DNA from: DSUN01 sp035527715
Lineage (GTDB): Bacteria > Planctomycetota > PUPC01 > DSUN01
Assembly: GCA_035527715.1 (NCBI GenBank)
Contig: DATKZY010000151.1
Span: 1-64,000 of the forward strand
Direction of reading: 5' to 3'
DNA length: 64,000 nt
Below, in pieces: positions 16,388-25,711 of the stretch. The position numbers and the translations under genes were made by a program. The number at the start of each line of letters is the position of its first letter. The first letter of the stretch is position 1. The notes under the pieces are model-generated. The model was not told the DNA's origin, did not search any database, and saw nothing but the letters and a program-made list of their open reading frames with translations.

Positions 16388-16802
16388 TCAGCTATTCTCG
16401 GCTTCTGCCGCCTGGGGCGGCGGCACCGGGCCGAAGTGCTCCTCGGCCACTTTCAGGAACTGCTCCGCGTGAGCGATGTGTTCCTGGGCCTGCTCGGGGC
16501 TGACAGCGCCGCGCGGCCCGTAGTCGCCCTTGAGCCGGTCATCGAAGGCGTCAATGATGAACCTGTGCAACTCCACGGGCCACCCTGCCTGTGTGGGCGA
16601 AACAGCGGCCGAACGTGGCGATGACCTCCTTGTGCTTTGAGAAGGCCATCGCTTCGCTCTCGAGGAATGCTTCAGCCAGGTAGAACATCGCGTAGTACGC
16701 CCGGGACGCCGCGTAGCCTGGGTAGCCCTTCGACAGGATGAATTTCGCGACCTCCAGGCTGTCGCGGGCCTCCTCCAGCAGGTCGCGTTCGTCGGCCGTC
16801 AT
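16388..16802 (-). pseudogene. HEPN-domain protein split by a single-base frameshift (second MNT/HEPN pair)
   Basis: Two minus-strand frames together make one HEPN protein. The first part (16802 to about 16580) has GYAASRAYYAMFYLAEAFLE and HKEVIATFGRCFAHTG, and the second (from about 16576) has ELHRFIIDAFDDRLKGDYG and EQAQEHIAHAEQFL. The expected HTGRVP-VELHRF join is broken at about 16577-16581, where one extra G/C base in GTGGCCCGTGGAG shifts the frame. The start overlaps the nucleotidyltransferase stop as ATGA. This is either a real inactivating mutation or a sequencing or assembly error. Confidence 0.8.
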
Positions 16803-17116
16803 ATGGCAATCCCCTCTCTGCGGATGTTCCGTAGCAGCGGGCCGTTGCGGTGCACGAAGCGGTCTTCATCCATCAGGATGCACGTGACCAGTGTATCGTA
16901 GCGGACAGAGAGGTCGTACAGTACGTCCAGCTTGCGCTTTCGCTCCCCTTCGTCTCCGAGCCCTCGGAGCACCGCCAGCACATCAATGTCGGACCCCGGC
17001 TCGGCGTCGCCGCGGGCCTGGGAGCCGAAGAGGATGAGGTGGCGCAGGCGGTCGCCGTAGAGGGCCTCCAGGCCGCTCCGCAACTCGCTGAGAATCTGTC
17101 GGACCTCTGTGTCCAC
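16799..17116 (-). CDS. MNT-type nucleotidyltransferase (second MNT/HEPN pair)
   Basis: The product is 105 residues. LILFGSQARGDAEPGSDIDV carries the G-S-x10-D-x-D signature of minimal nucleotidyltransferases. It is translationally coupled (ATGA) to the broken HEPN gene. The pair faces the first MNT/HEPN module across hisI and the pseudouridine synthase and is not closely similar to it. Confidence 0.85.
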   Translation of the reverse strand: MDTEVRQILSELRSGLEALYGDRLRHLILFGSQARGDAEPGSDIDVLAVLRGLGDEGERKRKLDVLYDLSVRYDTLVTCILMDEDRFVHRNGPLLRNIRREGIAI

Positions 17117-17191
17117 TGCACGTCTCCGACGGAGGAGCCACTCCCTGCACGGTCTGAGTATACCCGCTCCCGCGCCCGGAAATCAAGCGGG

Positions 17192-17220
17192 TTGCGCCCC
17201 GCTGGGCGGGTTGGTACAAT
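17192..17220 (+). promoter_or_regulatory. Predicted promoter of the Ser/Thr kinase gene
   Basis: TTGCGC at 17192-17197 and TACAAT at 17215-17220 are 17 bases apart, with TTGG before the -10 box. The GTG start is 31 bases downstream. Confidence 0.5.
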
Positions 17221-17250
17221 GCGGCGGCAAGCAGTGTTGGAGACCCCGGC

Positions 17251-19467
17251 GTGAAGATCGTGTGCGGCAGGTGCTCGGCGGAAGTGGAACTGCCCAAGGA
17301 AGGGGAGGGCCCCCAGATCCGCTGCCCGTCGTGCGCCGCGGTGTTTGTCCTGCCGTCGCTGGCCGAGGGGGAGGAGCTGGCCCGCCCCGACATGTTTCCC
17401 GGCTATCGCGTGGTGGCCCTGGTGGGCCACGGGGGGATGGGGGCCGTGTACCGCGCGGTGCAGCTCTCGATGGACCGCGAGGTGGCCATCAAGGTGCTGC
17501 TGCGGAAGTACGCGGCGGTGCCGCGCTCGGTCGCGCGCTTCGAGCGCGAGAGCGGGGCGCTCGCCACGCTGAACCACCCGAATATCGTGGGGGTGATTGA
17601 CCGCGGGCGGGTGGGCGACACGTATTACTTCGTGATGGAGTACGTCCACGGCCGCACGCTGCGCTACCTCATCAAGAACGGGCAGGTGAGCGTGGAGCGC
17701 GCCGTGGACGCCGCGATCCAGATCTGCCATGCCCTCGAGGCCGCCCACGCGGCCGGCGTGGTGCACCGCGACATCAAGCCCGGCAACATCCTCATCGAGG
17801 AGGCCGACGGGCTGGTGAAGGTGGCCGACTTCGGCATCGCGCACATGGTGGAGCAGGACGACGCCGGGGAGCGGCGGCGGCGCTCGCGCCTGGGCACCGC
17901 CAAGTACATGGCCCCCGAGCAGCGCGGCACGGGCGAAGGCATAGACGCCCGGGCCGACCTCTATGGCCTCGGCGTCACCCTCCACGAGATGCTCACCGGC
18001 GAGCTGCCCTCGGGCCAGCCCCCCAGCGTGTCCAACCGCTTCGTGCCCAAGGAGCTCGACGCCATCGTCGAGCGCGCCACGCGGACCAACCGCGACGAGC
18101 GGTTCCAGTCCGCCGTCGAGATGTGTCAGGCCCTCGATGCCGCCCGGCAGGCCGTGAAGGGCGACGAGACGTCGGTCACCGAGGTCCTGCCCGCCGAGGC
18201 CGTGGGCGGGCCCACGTGTCCCATCTGCCGCCAGGCCGTCGAGGCCGACGATGCGACCTGTCCGACCTGCCGCGTCGCGCTGTTCGAGCCGTGCTACCGC
18301 TTCGAGTGCGAGGGGGTGAACCGCCTGGGCGCCGAGCGCTGCGCCGCGTGCGGCGGCCACCTGAAGCTCATGGAGCGGCACCGGCGGGCCGAGCTCGAGG
18401 AGTTCCTCGAGCAGGCGGAGGCCGAGATCGCCGCCGGCGAAATCGTCGAGGCCCCCGAGCTGCTCGAAGAGGTCGAGACCGAGCCCCACGTCGCCTTCTC
18501 CGAGCTGCGCAAGCGCGCGCGCGAGCTCAGCCAGCGCCTGGCACTCCTGCGTCCCGCGTCGGTCTGGCGCCCCTTCGTCGTCGCCGCCGTGGCGGTGTTC
18601 GTCGTCGGCCTGGCACTCCTCGTCTACTGGCGCCTCGCGATGGGCCCGCCGAAGGGCCCGCCCGACGACGGCGACCAGGCGGTCGAACTCACTTCCGCGG
18701 GCAGGGTCGCGACGCCGATCCGCGTGGCCACCCGCGTGCAGGTGCAGCCGCGGCCCCCCGCCGCCCGGCCCGCCGATGCGTTCACCGACTACTTGCTCGC
18801 TGTGAGCGACGAGGCGTGGTCGAGGCACGCGCCGCCGGCGCGCCTCCTGGCGGCGTGCGACGCCGGGCTGTTCCTGGCGGCGGGCAGGAACAACGGCGAG
18901 GCGGGCAAGCGCCTGGCGAAGACGCTCGCCGACATCGGGCGGGCGGACGCGCCGCCCCCCGAGGCGTTGCGGGCCCGCGCCGGCGCGGCGCTCGACGCCT
19001 TGTGTGGCACCATCGCCAGGGAGCTGGGCAGGCACCGGACACTCGCGAGGAGCATCCGGCCCATTGTCAGCGCCTACTCCGCGGCGGCACGGACCGCCTC
19101 CGACCCTCTGCAACTGCTCCCTCTCGCGGCCGCCGCCCTCCACGACCTCCTGGCCGCCGCGGAAACGCACCAGAACCCGAAGCCCGACCTGCCGACGCGG
19201 CTCCTCCTCCTGGAAGGTGGGCTTCGCGCTGCCGCGCAGGACGATCTCCTGCCCATCTCCAGCCGCGTCATCGGCGCGGGACGCTTCCTCGTCCGCTACC
19301 TGCGGCGCGACGCCGAGAGCGCCGCCTTCCCCGAGTTCCTCAACGACGCGCAGCAGAAGCTCGCGCGAGCCGAGCACACGCGGGAGCCCCTGGCCCGCCT
19401 GGCCTACGGGGTCGAAGCCTTCGTCGAGGCCCTCGGGGCCAGGCCCGCGCCGCGCGCCGGCGAATGA
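17251..19467 (+). CDS. Membrane Ser/Thr protein kinase with N-terminal zinc ribbon
   Basis: The product is 738 residues. A zinc ribbon (C5, C8, C25, C28) precedes a PknB-like kinase domain (about 50-310) with GHGGMGAVYRA, catalytic lysine K81, VHRDIKPGNIL (H172-R173-D174) and DFG (D193). Further CxxC pairs follow (CPICRQAVEADDATCPTC, CEGVNRLGAERCAACGG), then a single transmembrane helix at about 443-463 and a ~275-residue alanine-rich region on the far side. It is a signalling kinase of the kind expanded in planctomycetes. The target is unknown. GTG start. Confidence 0.93.
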   Translation: MKIVCGRCSAEVELPKEGEGPQIRCPSCAAVFVLPSLAEGEELARPDMFPGYRVVALVGHGGMGAVYRAVQLSMDREVAIKVLLRKYAAVPRSVARFERESGALATLNHPNIVGVIDRGRVGDTYYFVMEYVHGRTLRYLIKNGQVSVERAVDAAIQICHALEAAHAAGVVHRDIKPGNILIEEADGLVKVADFGIAHMVEQDDAGERRRRSRLGTAKYMAPEQRGTGEGIDARADLYGLGVTLHEMLTGELPSGQPPSVSNRFVPKELDAIVERATRTNRDERFQSAVEMCQALDAARQAVKGDETSVTEVLPAEAVGGPTCPICRQAVEADDATCPTCRVALFEPCYRFECEGVNRLGAERCAACGGHLKLMERHRRAELEEFLEQAEAEIAAGEIVEAPELLEEVETEPHVAFSELRKRARELSQRLALLRPASVWRPFVVAAVAVFVVGLALLVYWRLAMGPPKGPPDDGDQAVELTSAGRVATPIRVATRVQVQPRPPAARPADAFTDYLLAVSDEAWSRHAPPARLLAACDAGLFLAAGRNNGEAGKRLAKTLADIGRADAPPPEALRARAGAALDALCGTIARELGRHRTLARSIRPIVSAYSAAARTASDPLQLLPLAAAALHDLLAAAETHQNPKPDLPTRLLLLEGGLRAAAQDDLLPISSRVIGAGRFLVRYLRRDAESAAFPEFLNDAQQKLARAEHTREPLARLAYGVEAFVEALGARPAPRAGE

Positions 19468-19485
19468 CCACAGGAGACACCCACC

Positions 19486-22092
19486 GTGGCCGACCTTCGC
19501 ACGCCCTACGCGGGCTTGAGCCTCGATTGCCCCATCGTCGTCGCCTCCGCGGGCATCACCGAGACCGTCGAGCGCATGCAACGCTGCCAGGACAACGGCG
19601 CCGCGGCCGTCGTGATGAAATCCTGGTTCGAGGAGGAGCTGGCCCGCCACTCGCCCACGCCGCGCTTCTCGGTCCTCCACCACGACCTGGGGCCAGAGAA
19701 GACCTTCACGCTCCTCTCCTACGAGCAGGCCAGCGAGTGGGACCTCAAGCGTTACGCCCAGGAGGTGGCCGACGCCAAGGCCAAACTCGCCATCAAGATC
19801 ATCCCCAGCATCAACTGCCTCACCGATGAGGGCTGGGCACGGGCCGCCCAGGAGATGCAGGCGGCCGGCGCCGACGCCATCGAGCTGAACACCTCGTGCC
19901 CCCACGGCTCCATCACGTTCCGCGGCAAGGCCGTCGAGGAGACGATCTTCCACACCATCGAGGTCGTGCGGAAGGCCGTCGCGCTGCCCGTCATCGCCAA
20001 GCTCAGCCCCATGCTCACGTCGCCGCTCGGCGTGGCCAAGGGCGCCGAGGCCGCGGGCGCCAACGCCGTGACCGTCTTCAACCGCATGACCGCCCTGGAG
20101 ATAGACATCCAGGAGGAGCGCCCCGTCATGCACGGGGGCTATGCAGGCCACGGCGGCCCCTGGGCCATCCAGTATCCCCTCCGCTGGATCAGCGCCATCC
20201 GCCCACAAGTCGGCATTGACATTGCCGGCTCCGGCGGCGTCGCCTCCTGGGAGGACGTGGTCAAGTACCTCCTCGTCGGGGCCACCGTCGTTCAGACCTG
20301 CACCGCCGTGGTCATGAACGGCTACGGCGTGCTCCGCGAGCTGCGCGACGGCCTGGAGCGCTGGATGGACGAGCGCGGCTACAAGACCCTCGACGACTTC
20401 CGCGGCAAGGTGAACCCCCGCATCGTCGCCAGCCACGACGTGGACCGCCGGAAGCAGCAGCGCGCCGTGAAGCGCTACGAGGTCCTCGCCCCCTGCAAGG
20501 CCGCCTGCCCCATCGGCGTGTCCGCCCAGTCCTACGTCCGCCTCGTCGCCGACGGGCGCTTCGACGAGGCCGTCCGCGTCGTCCGCGCCAGCAACCCCTT
20601 CCAGTCGATCTGCGGCCGCGTGTGCTACGCTCCGTGCGAGGACGCCTGCACGCGGAAGCCCCTCGGCGGCCCCATCGCCATCCGCGCCATCAAGCGGTTC
20701 GTGGACGAGTGGGGCCGCCGCCACATGCCCTTGCTACAGCAAGAGATAGCCACCGCGCCAGCGACCGGCAAGCGGGCCGCCATCGTCGGCAGCGGCCCCG
20801 CCGGCCTCACCGCCGCCCACGACCTTGCGCTCGCAGGCCACGCCGTCACGGTCTTCGAGGCCCTCGACACGCCCGGCGGGATGCTCCGCGTGGGGATCCC
20901 CGACTATCGGCTCCCTAAGCACCTCGTGGACGAGGAGGTCGCGGCGATCAAGCGCCTCGGCGTCGAAATCCTTACAGGCAAAGCACTTGGACGCGACTTC
21001 AGCATTGAGTCGCTCCGCAGGGACGGCTTCGACGCCATCCTCGTCGCCACCGGCGCCCACAAGGGCGGCAAGCTCCGTGTGCCAGGCGAGGACGCGAGGG
21101 GCGTGGTGGACGCCGTGGGCTTCCTGCGGCGGGTCAACCTCGGCGAGCGCCCCGAAGTCGGCAAGCGGGTCGCCGTCGTCGGCGGCGGCAACACGACCCT
21201 CGACGCCGCTCGCTGCGCCCTAAGGCTTGGAGCCGACGTGGCTTACGTCGTCTACCGCCGCACCCGCGCCGAAATGCCCGCCCACGAGCGCGAGATCGCC
21301 GACGCCGAGGCCGAAGGCGTCCGCATTATGTATCTCTCGATCCCCCATAGCGTTATAGTGGACGACGGGCGGGTGGCCGGCCTCCGCTGCGTCGCCGGCT
21401 ACCTCGACCCAAAGCCCGTCGCAGGTCGCCGCCCGAGCAGCGCCGTCGCCGGCGCCGAATTCACCCTCCAGGTGGACATGATCCTCGTCGCCGCGGGCCA
21501 GAAGCCTGACGGCGAAGTGCTTACTGGAGAGGGACTTACGACGCGAGAGGGGGGCACGGTCGTCGCGGACCGGGACACCTGTGCGACGGGGATCGAATGC
21601 GTCTTCGCGGCGGGCGACGCGGCGGGGCGTCCTGGGTCGGTCGTCGAGGCCATCGCCGATGGTCGCCGCGCCGCAAGTGCAATCGCCCGCTACCTTTCTG
21701 GCGAGGAACCCGCTGCTGAAGCGCCCAGGCCAGAGGCGAAACCCCTCGACGCCCGGACCGCTCTGGCCCGGCACGTGGACAAGCCCGACGAGCCACGCGT
21801 CATCGTCCCCGAGCGCGAGCCATCCGTCCGCGTCAACGAGTTCGCCGAGGTCGAGCTTGACCTCGACGAGCCGTCGGCCCGCCGCGAGGCGGCCCGCTGC
21901 CTCGCCTGCGGCTGCGGCGTCGGTTGCGGCCTGTGCCAGAAGGTCTGCATCTACTCCGCCATCGAGCAGAAGGACGGCTGCTTCGCCATAAACCCCGACA
22001 AGTGCGACGGTTGCGGCCTCTGTGTCGTCCGCTGCGCCAACCACGCCATCGAGCTTCAGCCCATCGAGCCAGAGGCGCCGAGCGCCAGGTGA
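19486..22092 (+). CDS. Dihydropyrimidine/dihydroorotate dehydrogenase-like flavoprotein fused to GltD-type and ferredoxin domains
   Basis: The product is 868 residues in three parts. Residues 1-315 are a class-1 dihydroorotate-dehydrogenase-like FMN barrel (ELNTSCPHGSITF). About 325-750 is a GltD/PreT-like module with APCKAACPIGVSAQ and SICGRVCYAPCEDAC for Fe-S clusters, an FAD site (AAIVGSGPAGLTAAHDLALA) and an NAD(P) site (VAVVGGGNTTLDAA). About 805-855 is a two-cluster ferredoxin (CGLCQKVC, CDGCGLCVVRC). This resembles PreA plus PreT, which reduce pyrimidines with NADH, joined in one chain. The domain order differs from eukaryotic DPD. The GTG start follows GGAGAC. It sits 18 bases after the kinase gene. 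Confidence 0.85.
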   Translation: MADLRTPYAGLSLDCPIVVASAGITETVERMQRCQDNGAAAVVMKSWFEEELARHSPTPRFSVLHHDLGPEKTFTLLSYEQASEWDLKRYAQEVADAKAKLAIKIIPSINCLTDEGWARAAQEMQAAGADAIELNTSCPHGSITFRGKAVEETIFHTIEVVRKAVALPVIAKLSPMLTSPLGVAKGAEAAGANAVTVFNRMTALEIDIQEERPVMHGGYAGHGGPWAIQYPLRWISAIRPQVGIDIAGSGGVASWEDVVKYLLVGATVVQTCTAVVMNGYGVLRELRDGLERWMDERGYKTLDDFRGKVNPRIVASHDVDRRKQQRAVKRYEVLAPCKAACPIGVSAQSYVRLVADGRFDEAVRVVRASNPFQSICGRVCYAPCEDACTRKPLGGPIAIRAIKRFVDEWGRRHMPLLQQEIATAPATGKRAAIVGSGPAGLTAAHDLALAGHAVTVFEALDTPGGMLRVGIPDYRLPKHLVDEEVAAIKRLGVEILTGKALGRDFSIESLRRDGFDAILVATGAHKGGKLRVPGEDARGVVDAVGFLRRVNLGERPEVGKRVAVVGGGNTTLDAARCALRLGADVAYVVYRRTRAEMPAHEREIADAEAEGVRIMYLSIPHSVIVDDGRVAGLRCVAGYLDPKPVAGRRPSSAVAGAEFTLQVDMILVAAGQKPDGEVLTGEGLTTREGGTVVADRDTCATGIECVFAAGDAAGRPGSVVEAIADGRRAASAIARYLSGEEPAAEAPRPEAKPLDARTALARHVDKPDEPRVIVPEREPSVRVNEFAEVELDLDEPSARREAARCLACGCGVGCGLCQKVCIYSAIEQKDGCFAINPDKCDGCGLCVVRCANHAIELQPIEPEAPSAR

Positions 22093-22547
22093 CGAGTGCC
22101 TGCCCAGCATGCTCAGGGCATGGAATCCCCCCGGCTTTCGCCGGAGACAGCCGGCCGCCGACAGGGATTGCTCGGCAACCGCCTGGCTCACCTGCGACTG
22201 ATGCCCGCGGCCCGCTCGGGAAAGTGACTCGACTCCTCTCGCACATCCCCCGCGCCCGCCTCGGAGGCCCATGCCGCTCCTGTGGTCGCATGGGCACCAT
22301 CGAGGCCACCCGGGCGCCTCATCCAGGGCAATGTCTCCCCAACTCCTTGCCCCTCAACCACTTAGCTCTATTCTCCCGGACATGCGCAAATTCGGTCGTT
22401 TTTCGACACAGCCATTCATTTTTCGACATCGGCGACCCGCCCCGGCGTGCCCCCCGCCCAGTTGTTCCGTGCTCCATTTCCTACGGAATGGTCGGAGGGC
22501 CGGGGAATGGCATAGTTCGTCCATCTCGGACGGGCGCGCGATCCGCC
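22093..22547. other. Intergenic region with repeat units
   Basis: No gene is supported here. It contains a 30-base unit at 22116-22145 (GGGCATGGAATCCCCCCGGC, then a TTTCGCCGGA end) found again at 46607-46636, and an ATTTTTCGACA-like duplicate near 22396-22430. The frame of the downstream RM gene stays open through this stretch but encodes nothing recognisable. Confidence 0.6.
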
Positions 22548-22576
22548 TTGACTTCTGTTCCCCTTTTGGCTACAGT
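22548..22576 (+). promoter_or_regulatory. Predicted promoter of the restriction-modification gene
   Basis: TTGACT at 22548-22553 and TACAGT at 22571-22576 are 17 bases apart. The ATG at 22611 is 35 bases downstream, which supports that start over upstream in-frame codons. Confidence 0.5.
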
Positions 22577-22610
22577 CCGTCCACTGCCTGCGTCTCGGGA
22601 GTCCCTGCGC

Positions 22611-25604
22611 ATGAACGTGTCGAGTTTCCTCATCAAGTGGAAGCAGTCGGACCTGACGGAGCGCTCCGGCTCGCACCAGCACTTCTGCGATCTGTGCGAA
22701 CTCTTCGACCACCCCAAGCCGGCGGACGCCGATCCCAAGGGCGAGTGGTTCGCCTTCGAGAAGGGCGCGGCCAAGCACGGCGGCGGCGACGGCTGGGCCG
22801 ACGTGTGGAAGATGGACTTCTTCGCCTGGGAGTACAAGGGCAAGCACAAGGACCTCGACGCCGCCTACGACCAGCTCCTCAAGTACCGCGAAGCCCTCAA
22901 CAACCCGCCGCTGCTGTGCGTGTGCGACATGGACCGCATCGTGATCCACACGAACTTCACGGCCACGCCGACCAATGTCCACGAGATTCGGCTGCTCAAT
23001 TTCCAGGAACCCGACAACCTGGAGATCCTTCGCGCGGTCTTCCACGACCCGAACAGGCTGAAGCCCGGCCAGACCCGCGAGGCGATCACGAAGGAGGCCG
23101 CCGAGCGCCTGGCCAAGGTCGCCGACCGGCTACGTGGGCGCGGCCTCGACCGCCACCAGGTCGCCCGCTTCCTCGACCGCATCGTCTTCTGCCTCTTCGC
23201 CGAGGACGTGGGCCTGCTCCCCGAGAACACCCTCACGCAAGTCCTCGACGAGTACCGCTACGAGCCCGAGCAGTTCACCGCGGCCGTCAAAGAGCTCTTC
23301 GCGCGTATGGCCGCCGGCGGCCGCTTCGGCGTCCGACGCATCAAGCACTTCGACGGCAATCTCTTTGAGAACGTCGAGGTCCTCACTCTCGAATACCCCG
23401 AGATCGAGAGCATCTGGCTCGCGGGCAAGCTCGACTGGGCCGCGGTGGACGCCTCGATCTTCGGCACCCTCTTCGAGCGCGGCATGGACCCCGACAAGCG
23501 CGGGCAGCTCGGCACCCACTACACCAGCCGCGCCGACATCGAAACCCTCGTCGAGCCCGTCGTCATGGCCCCCCTCCGCCGCGAATGGGACGAGTGCCGC
23601 CAGACCATCGAGTCCCTCCTCACCACCGGCCGCAAACCTGTGCATGTGGCACAGCCGCCCTCGGCTGTGGTTCACAACGAGATGCCCCTCTTCAAGGGCG
23701 ACCCGCAGAAGGCCCGCCACGAGGGCGAAATCCTCATCAACCGCTTCCTCCAACGGCTCAGCAAGATCAACGTCCTCGACCCCGCCTGCGGCAGCGGCAA
23801 CTTCCTCTACGTCACTCTCCAGAAACTCAAAGACCTGGAGAAGGAGGCCATCCTTTACGCCGGCGCGAACGGCCTGGGCGACTTCCTGCCCGCCGTCGGG
23901 CCGTGGCAGCTTCACGGCATCGAGATCAACGAGTACGCCTTCGAGCTGGCCCAACTCACCGTCTGGATTGGCTACCTCCAATGGCTCATCCACAACGGCT
24001 TCGGCCACCCCGCCGAACCCATCCTTCGCCCCATGCACACCTTCGAGTGCAAGGACGCGATCCTCGACCTCTCCGACCCCGACCACCCCAAAGAGCCCGA
24101 ATGGCCCAAGGTGGACTTCATCGTCGGCAATCCCCCGTTCTTGGGCGACAAGCTCATGAGGGGCGAGTTGGGGGACGAGTACGTTAGCGCACTCAGGGCG
24201 CACTGCGCAGGGCGTCTCCCCAGCGCGGCAGACCTATGCTGTTACTGGTTTGAGAAGGCCCGCAAACACATCCAGGAAGGTAAGTGCCGCCGTGCGGGCC
24301 TCCTTGGCACGCAGGGCATCCGTGGAGGAGCCAACCGCGAAGTCCTGAAGCGTATCCGGGAATGTGGTGGCATCTTCTTCGCAGAAAGCGATCGCGCCTG
24401 GGTTTTGGATGGAGCAACTGTTCATATCTCGATGGTCGGATTCGATGGAGGGGATGAGGAACAGGTGTTCCTCAATGGCCAACCGGTCGCGGCCATCTAC
24501 CCAAACCTATCGGCCAGTGCAGACACGAGCTCGGCCGTCAGGCTTCGTGGCCTGACCCAGATTGCTTTCATTGGGGTGTCTATGCATGGTCCATTCGACC
24601 TTGAGAATGCGCTCGCATGTGAGTTGCTCGAAAAGCCTCTCAACCCCAACGGGAAGTCCAATTCGGATGTGGTCAGACCTGTCCTGAATGCATACGAGAT
24701 CGCGAAGCGGGCGGCGAACAGGTGGGTTGTGTACTTTCCTCCTGCGTTTGATATGCGCGAGAGCGCGCTTTACGAAGCCCCATTCGAGTACGTGGCGCAC
24801 ACGGTCAAGCCGGTGCGTGAGCAGAACAACAGGAAAGCCTATCGCGAGCACTGGTGGCTACACGGGGAAGCCAGACCTGCGATGGTGGCGGCCCTTGCCC
24901 CGTTGCAGCGCTTTGTTGCCACTCCTCGCGTGGGCAAGCACAGGCTCTTTGTCTGGATCAGCCCAGTTGTGTTGCCATCCGACGCGACCGTCGTCTTCGC
25001 CCGCTCGGACGACTATTTCCTTGGCGTGCTGCACTCGCGGCTGCATGAGGTGTGGGCAAGGGCGACGGGCACACAACTGCGCGAGCGGGAGAGCGGCTTC
25101 CGGTACACCCCGACGACGTGCTTCGAGACATTCCCCTTCCCGCACCCGACCCCCGAGCAAGAGGGGGCGATTGGGGCGGCGGCACGGGAGCTGAATGAGC
25201 TGCGGGAAAACTGGCTGAATCCGCCCGAATGGGTGAAGGAGGAAGTGCTGGAGTTCCCGGGCACCGTCGGGGGGCCGTGGACGCGCTACATTGATCAGAG
25301 GACAGTGGACAGTGGACAGAGGACAGTGGGGAGCGGGCAGTCGGCAGGAAGCCCGGGTGACAAGCCAATCATCGGCACGGTGCGGTATCCGCGGCTGGTG
25401 CCGCGCGACGCCGGGTGCGCGAAGAGGCTGAAGAAGCAGACGCTGACGAATCTGTACAACCAGCGCCCGACTTGGCTGGCCCTGGCGCACAAGAAGCTCG
25501 ACGAGGCGGTGTTCGCGGCCTACGGATGGGACGCGGGGATGGGCGACGAGGAGATCCTGGAGAAGCTGCTGGCGTTGAATCTCGAGGGGGCGGCGGGAGA
25601 CTGA
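22611..25604 (+). CDS. MmeI-like type IIL restriction-modification enzyme
   Basis: The product is 997 residues. The N-terminal nuclease domain has D64-X9-E74-x-K76, the same D-X9-E-x-K spacing described for MmeI. A helical spacer leads to a gamma-class adenine methyltransferase with DPACGSGNF (D390) and NPPF (N507). A target-recognition region and a C-terminal domain follow (about 600-997). Single-chain enzymes of this type recognise a short asymmetric site, methylate adenine on one strand and cut about 20 bases away. Two in-frame intrusions by dispersed repeats are visible: VAQPPSAVV at 346-354 and QRTVDSGQRTVGSGQ near the C-terminus. No other defence gene is adjacent. Confidence 0.85.
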   Translation: MNVSSFLIKWKQSDLTERSGSHQHFCDLCELFDHPKPADADPKGEWFAFEKGAAKHGGGDGWADVWKMDFFAWEYKGKHKDLDAAYDQLLKYREALNNPPLLCVCDMDRIVIHTNFTATPTNVHEIRLLNFQEPDNLEILRAVFHDPNRLKPGQTREAITKEAAERLAKVADRLRGRGLDRHQVARFLDRIVFCLFAEDVGLLPENTLTQVLDEYRYEPEQFTAAVKELFARMAAGGRFGVRRIKHFDGNLFENVEVLTLEYPEIESIWLAGKLDWAAVDASIFGTLFERGMDPDKRGQLGTHYTSRADIETLVEPVVMAPLRREWDECRQTIESLLTTGRKPVHVAQPPSAVVHNEMPLFKGDPQKARHEGEILINRFLQRLSKINVLDPACGSGNFLYVTLQKLKDLEKEAILYAGANGLGDFLPAVGPWQLHGIEINEYAFELAQLTVWIGYLQWLIHNGFGHPAEPILRPMHTFECKDAILDLSDPDHPKEPEWPKVDFIVGNPPFLGDKLMRGELGDEYVSALRAHCAGRLPSAADLCCYWFEKARKHIQEGKCRRAGLLGTQGIRGGANREVLKRIRECGGIFFAESDRAWVLDGATVHISMVGFDGGDEEQVFLNGQPVAAIYPNLSASADTSSAVRLRGLTQIAFIGVSMHGPFDLENALACELLEKPLNPNGKSNSDVVRPVLNAYEIAKRAANRWVVYFPPAFDMRESALYEAPFEYVAHTVKPVREQNNRKAYREHWWLHGEARPAMVAALAPLQRFVATPRVGKHRLFVWISPVVLPSDATVVFARSDDYFLGVLHSRLHEVWARATGTQLRERESGFRYTPTTCFETFPFPHPTPEQEGAIGAAARELNELRENWLNPPEWVKEEVLEFPGTVGGPWTRYIDQRTVDSGQRTVGSGQSAGSPGDKPIIGTVRYPRLVPRDAGCAKRLKKQTLTNLYNQRPTWLALAHKKLDEAVFAAYGWDAGMGDEEILEKLLALNLEGAAGD
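23643..23675 (+). repeat. In-frame 'VAQPPSAVV' palindromic repeat inside the RM gene
   Basis: TGTGGCACAGCCGCCCTCGG followed by CTGTG is an imperfect palindrome. I remember it as a widespread dispersed repeat in planctomycete-like genomes, where it translates to VAQPPSAVV. Here it sits between the helical spacer and methyltransferase motif I without breaking the frame. Confidence 0.55.
25295..25345 (+). repeat. GGACAGTGGACAG-type repeat inside the RM gene
   Basis: Units of GGACAGTGG and GGACAGAGG recur four or five times. They encode an in-frame DQRTVDSGQRTVGSGQSAG segment between the TRD region and the C-terminal domain of the RM enzyme. Confidence 0.65.
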
Positions 25605-25711
25605 ACAATCCCGTTTCGCGCTTCGCGCCTATCGGCTTCTGCATGAGTAATGCAACACCTCGAATTGGGCGCAAGCTTGATCGTGCAGCCCACGAAGTGG
25701 GCGAGCCAGCC

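Noticed and set aside
22611..25604. BREX or DISARM methyltransferase
   Set aside because: The N-terminal D-X9-E-x-K nuclease motif and lack of partner genes fit an MmeI-like single-chain enzyme better.
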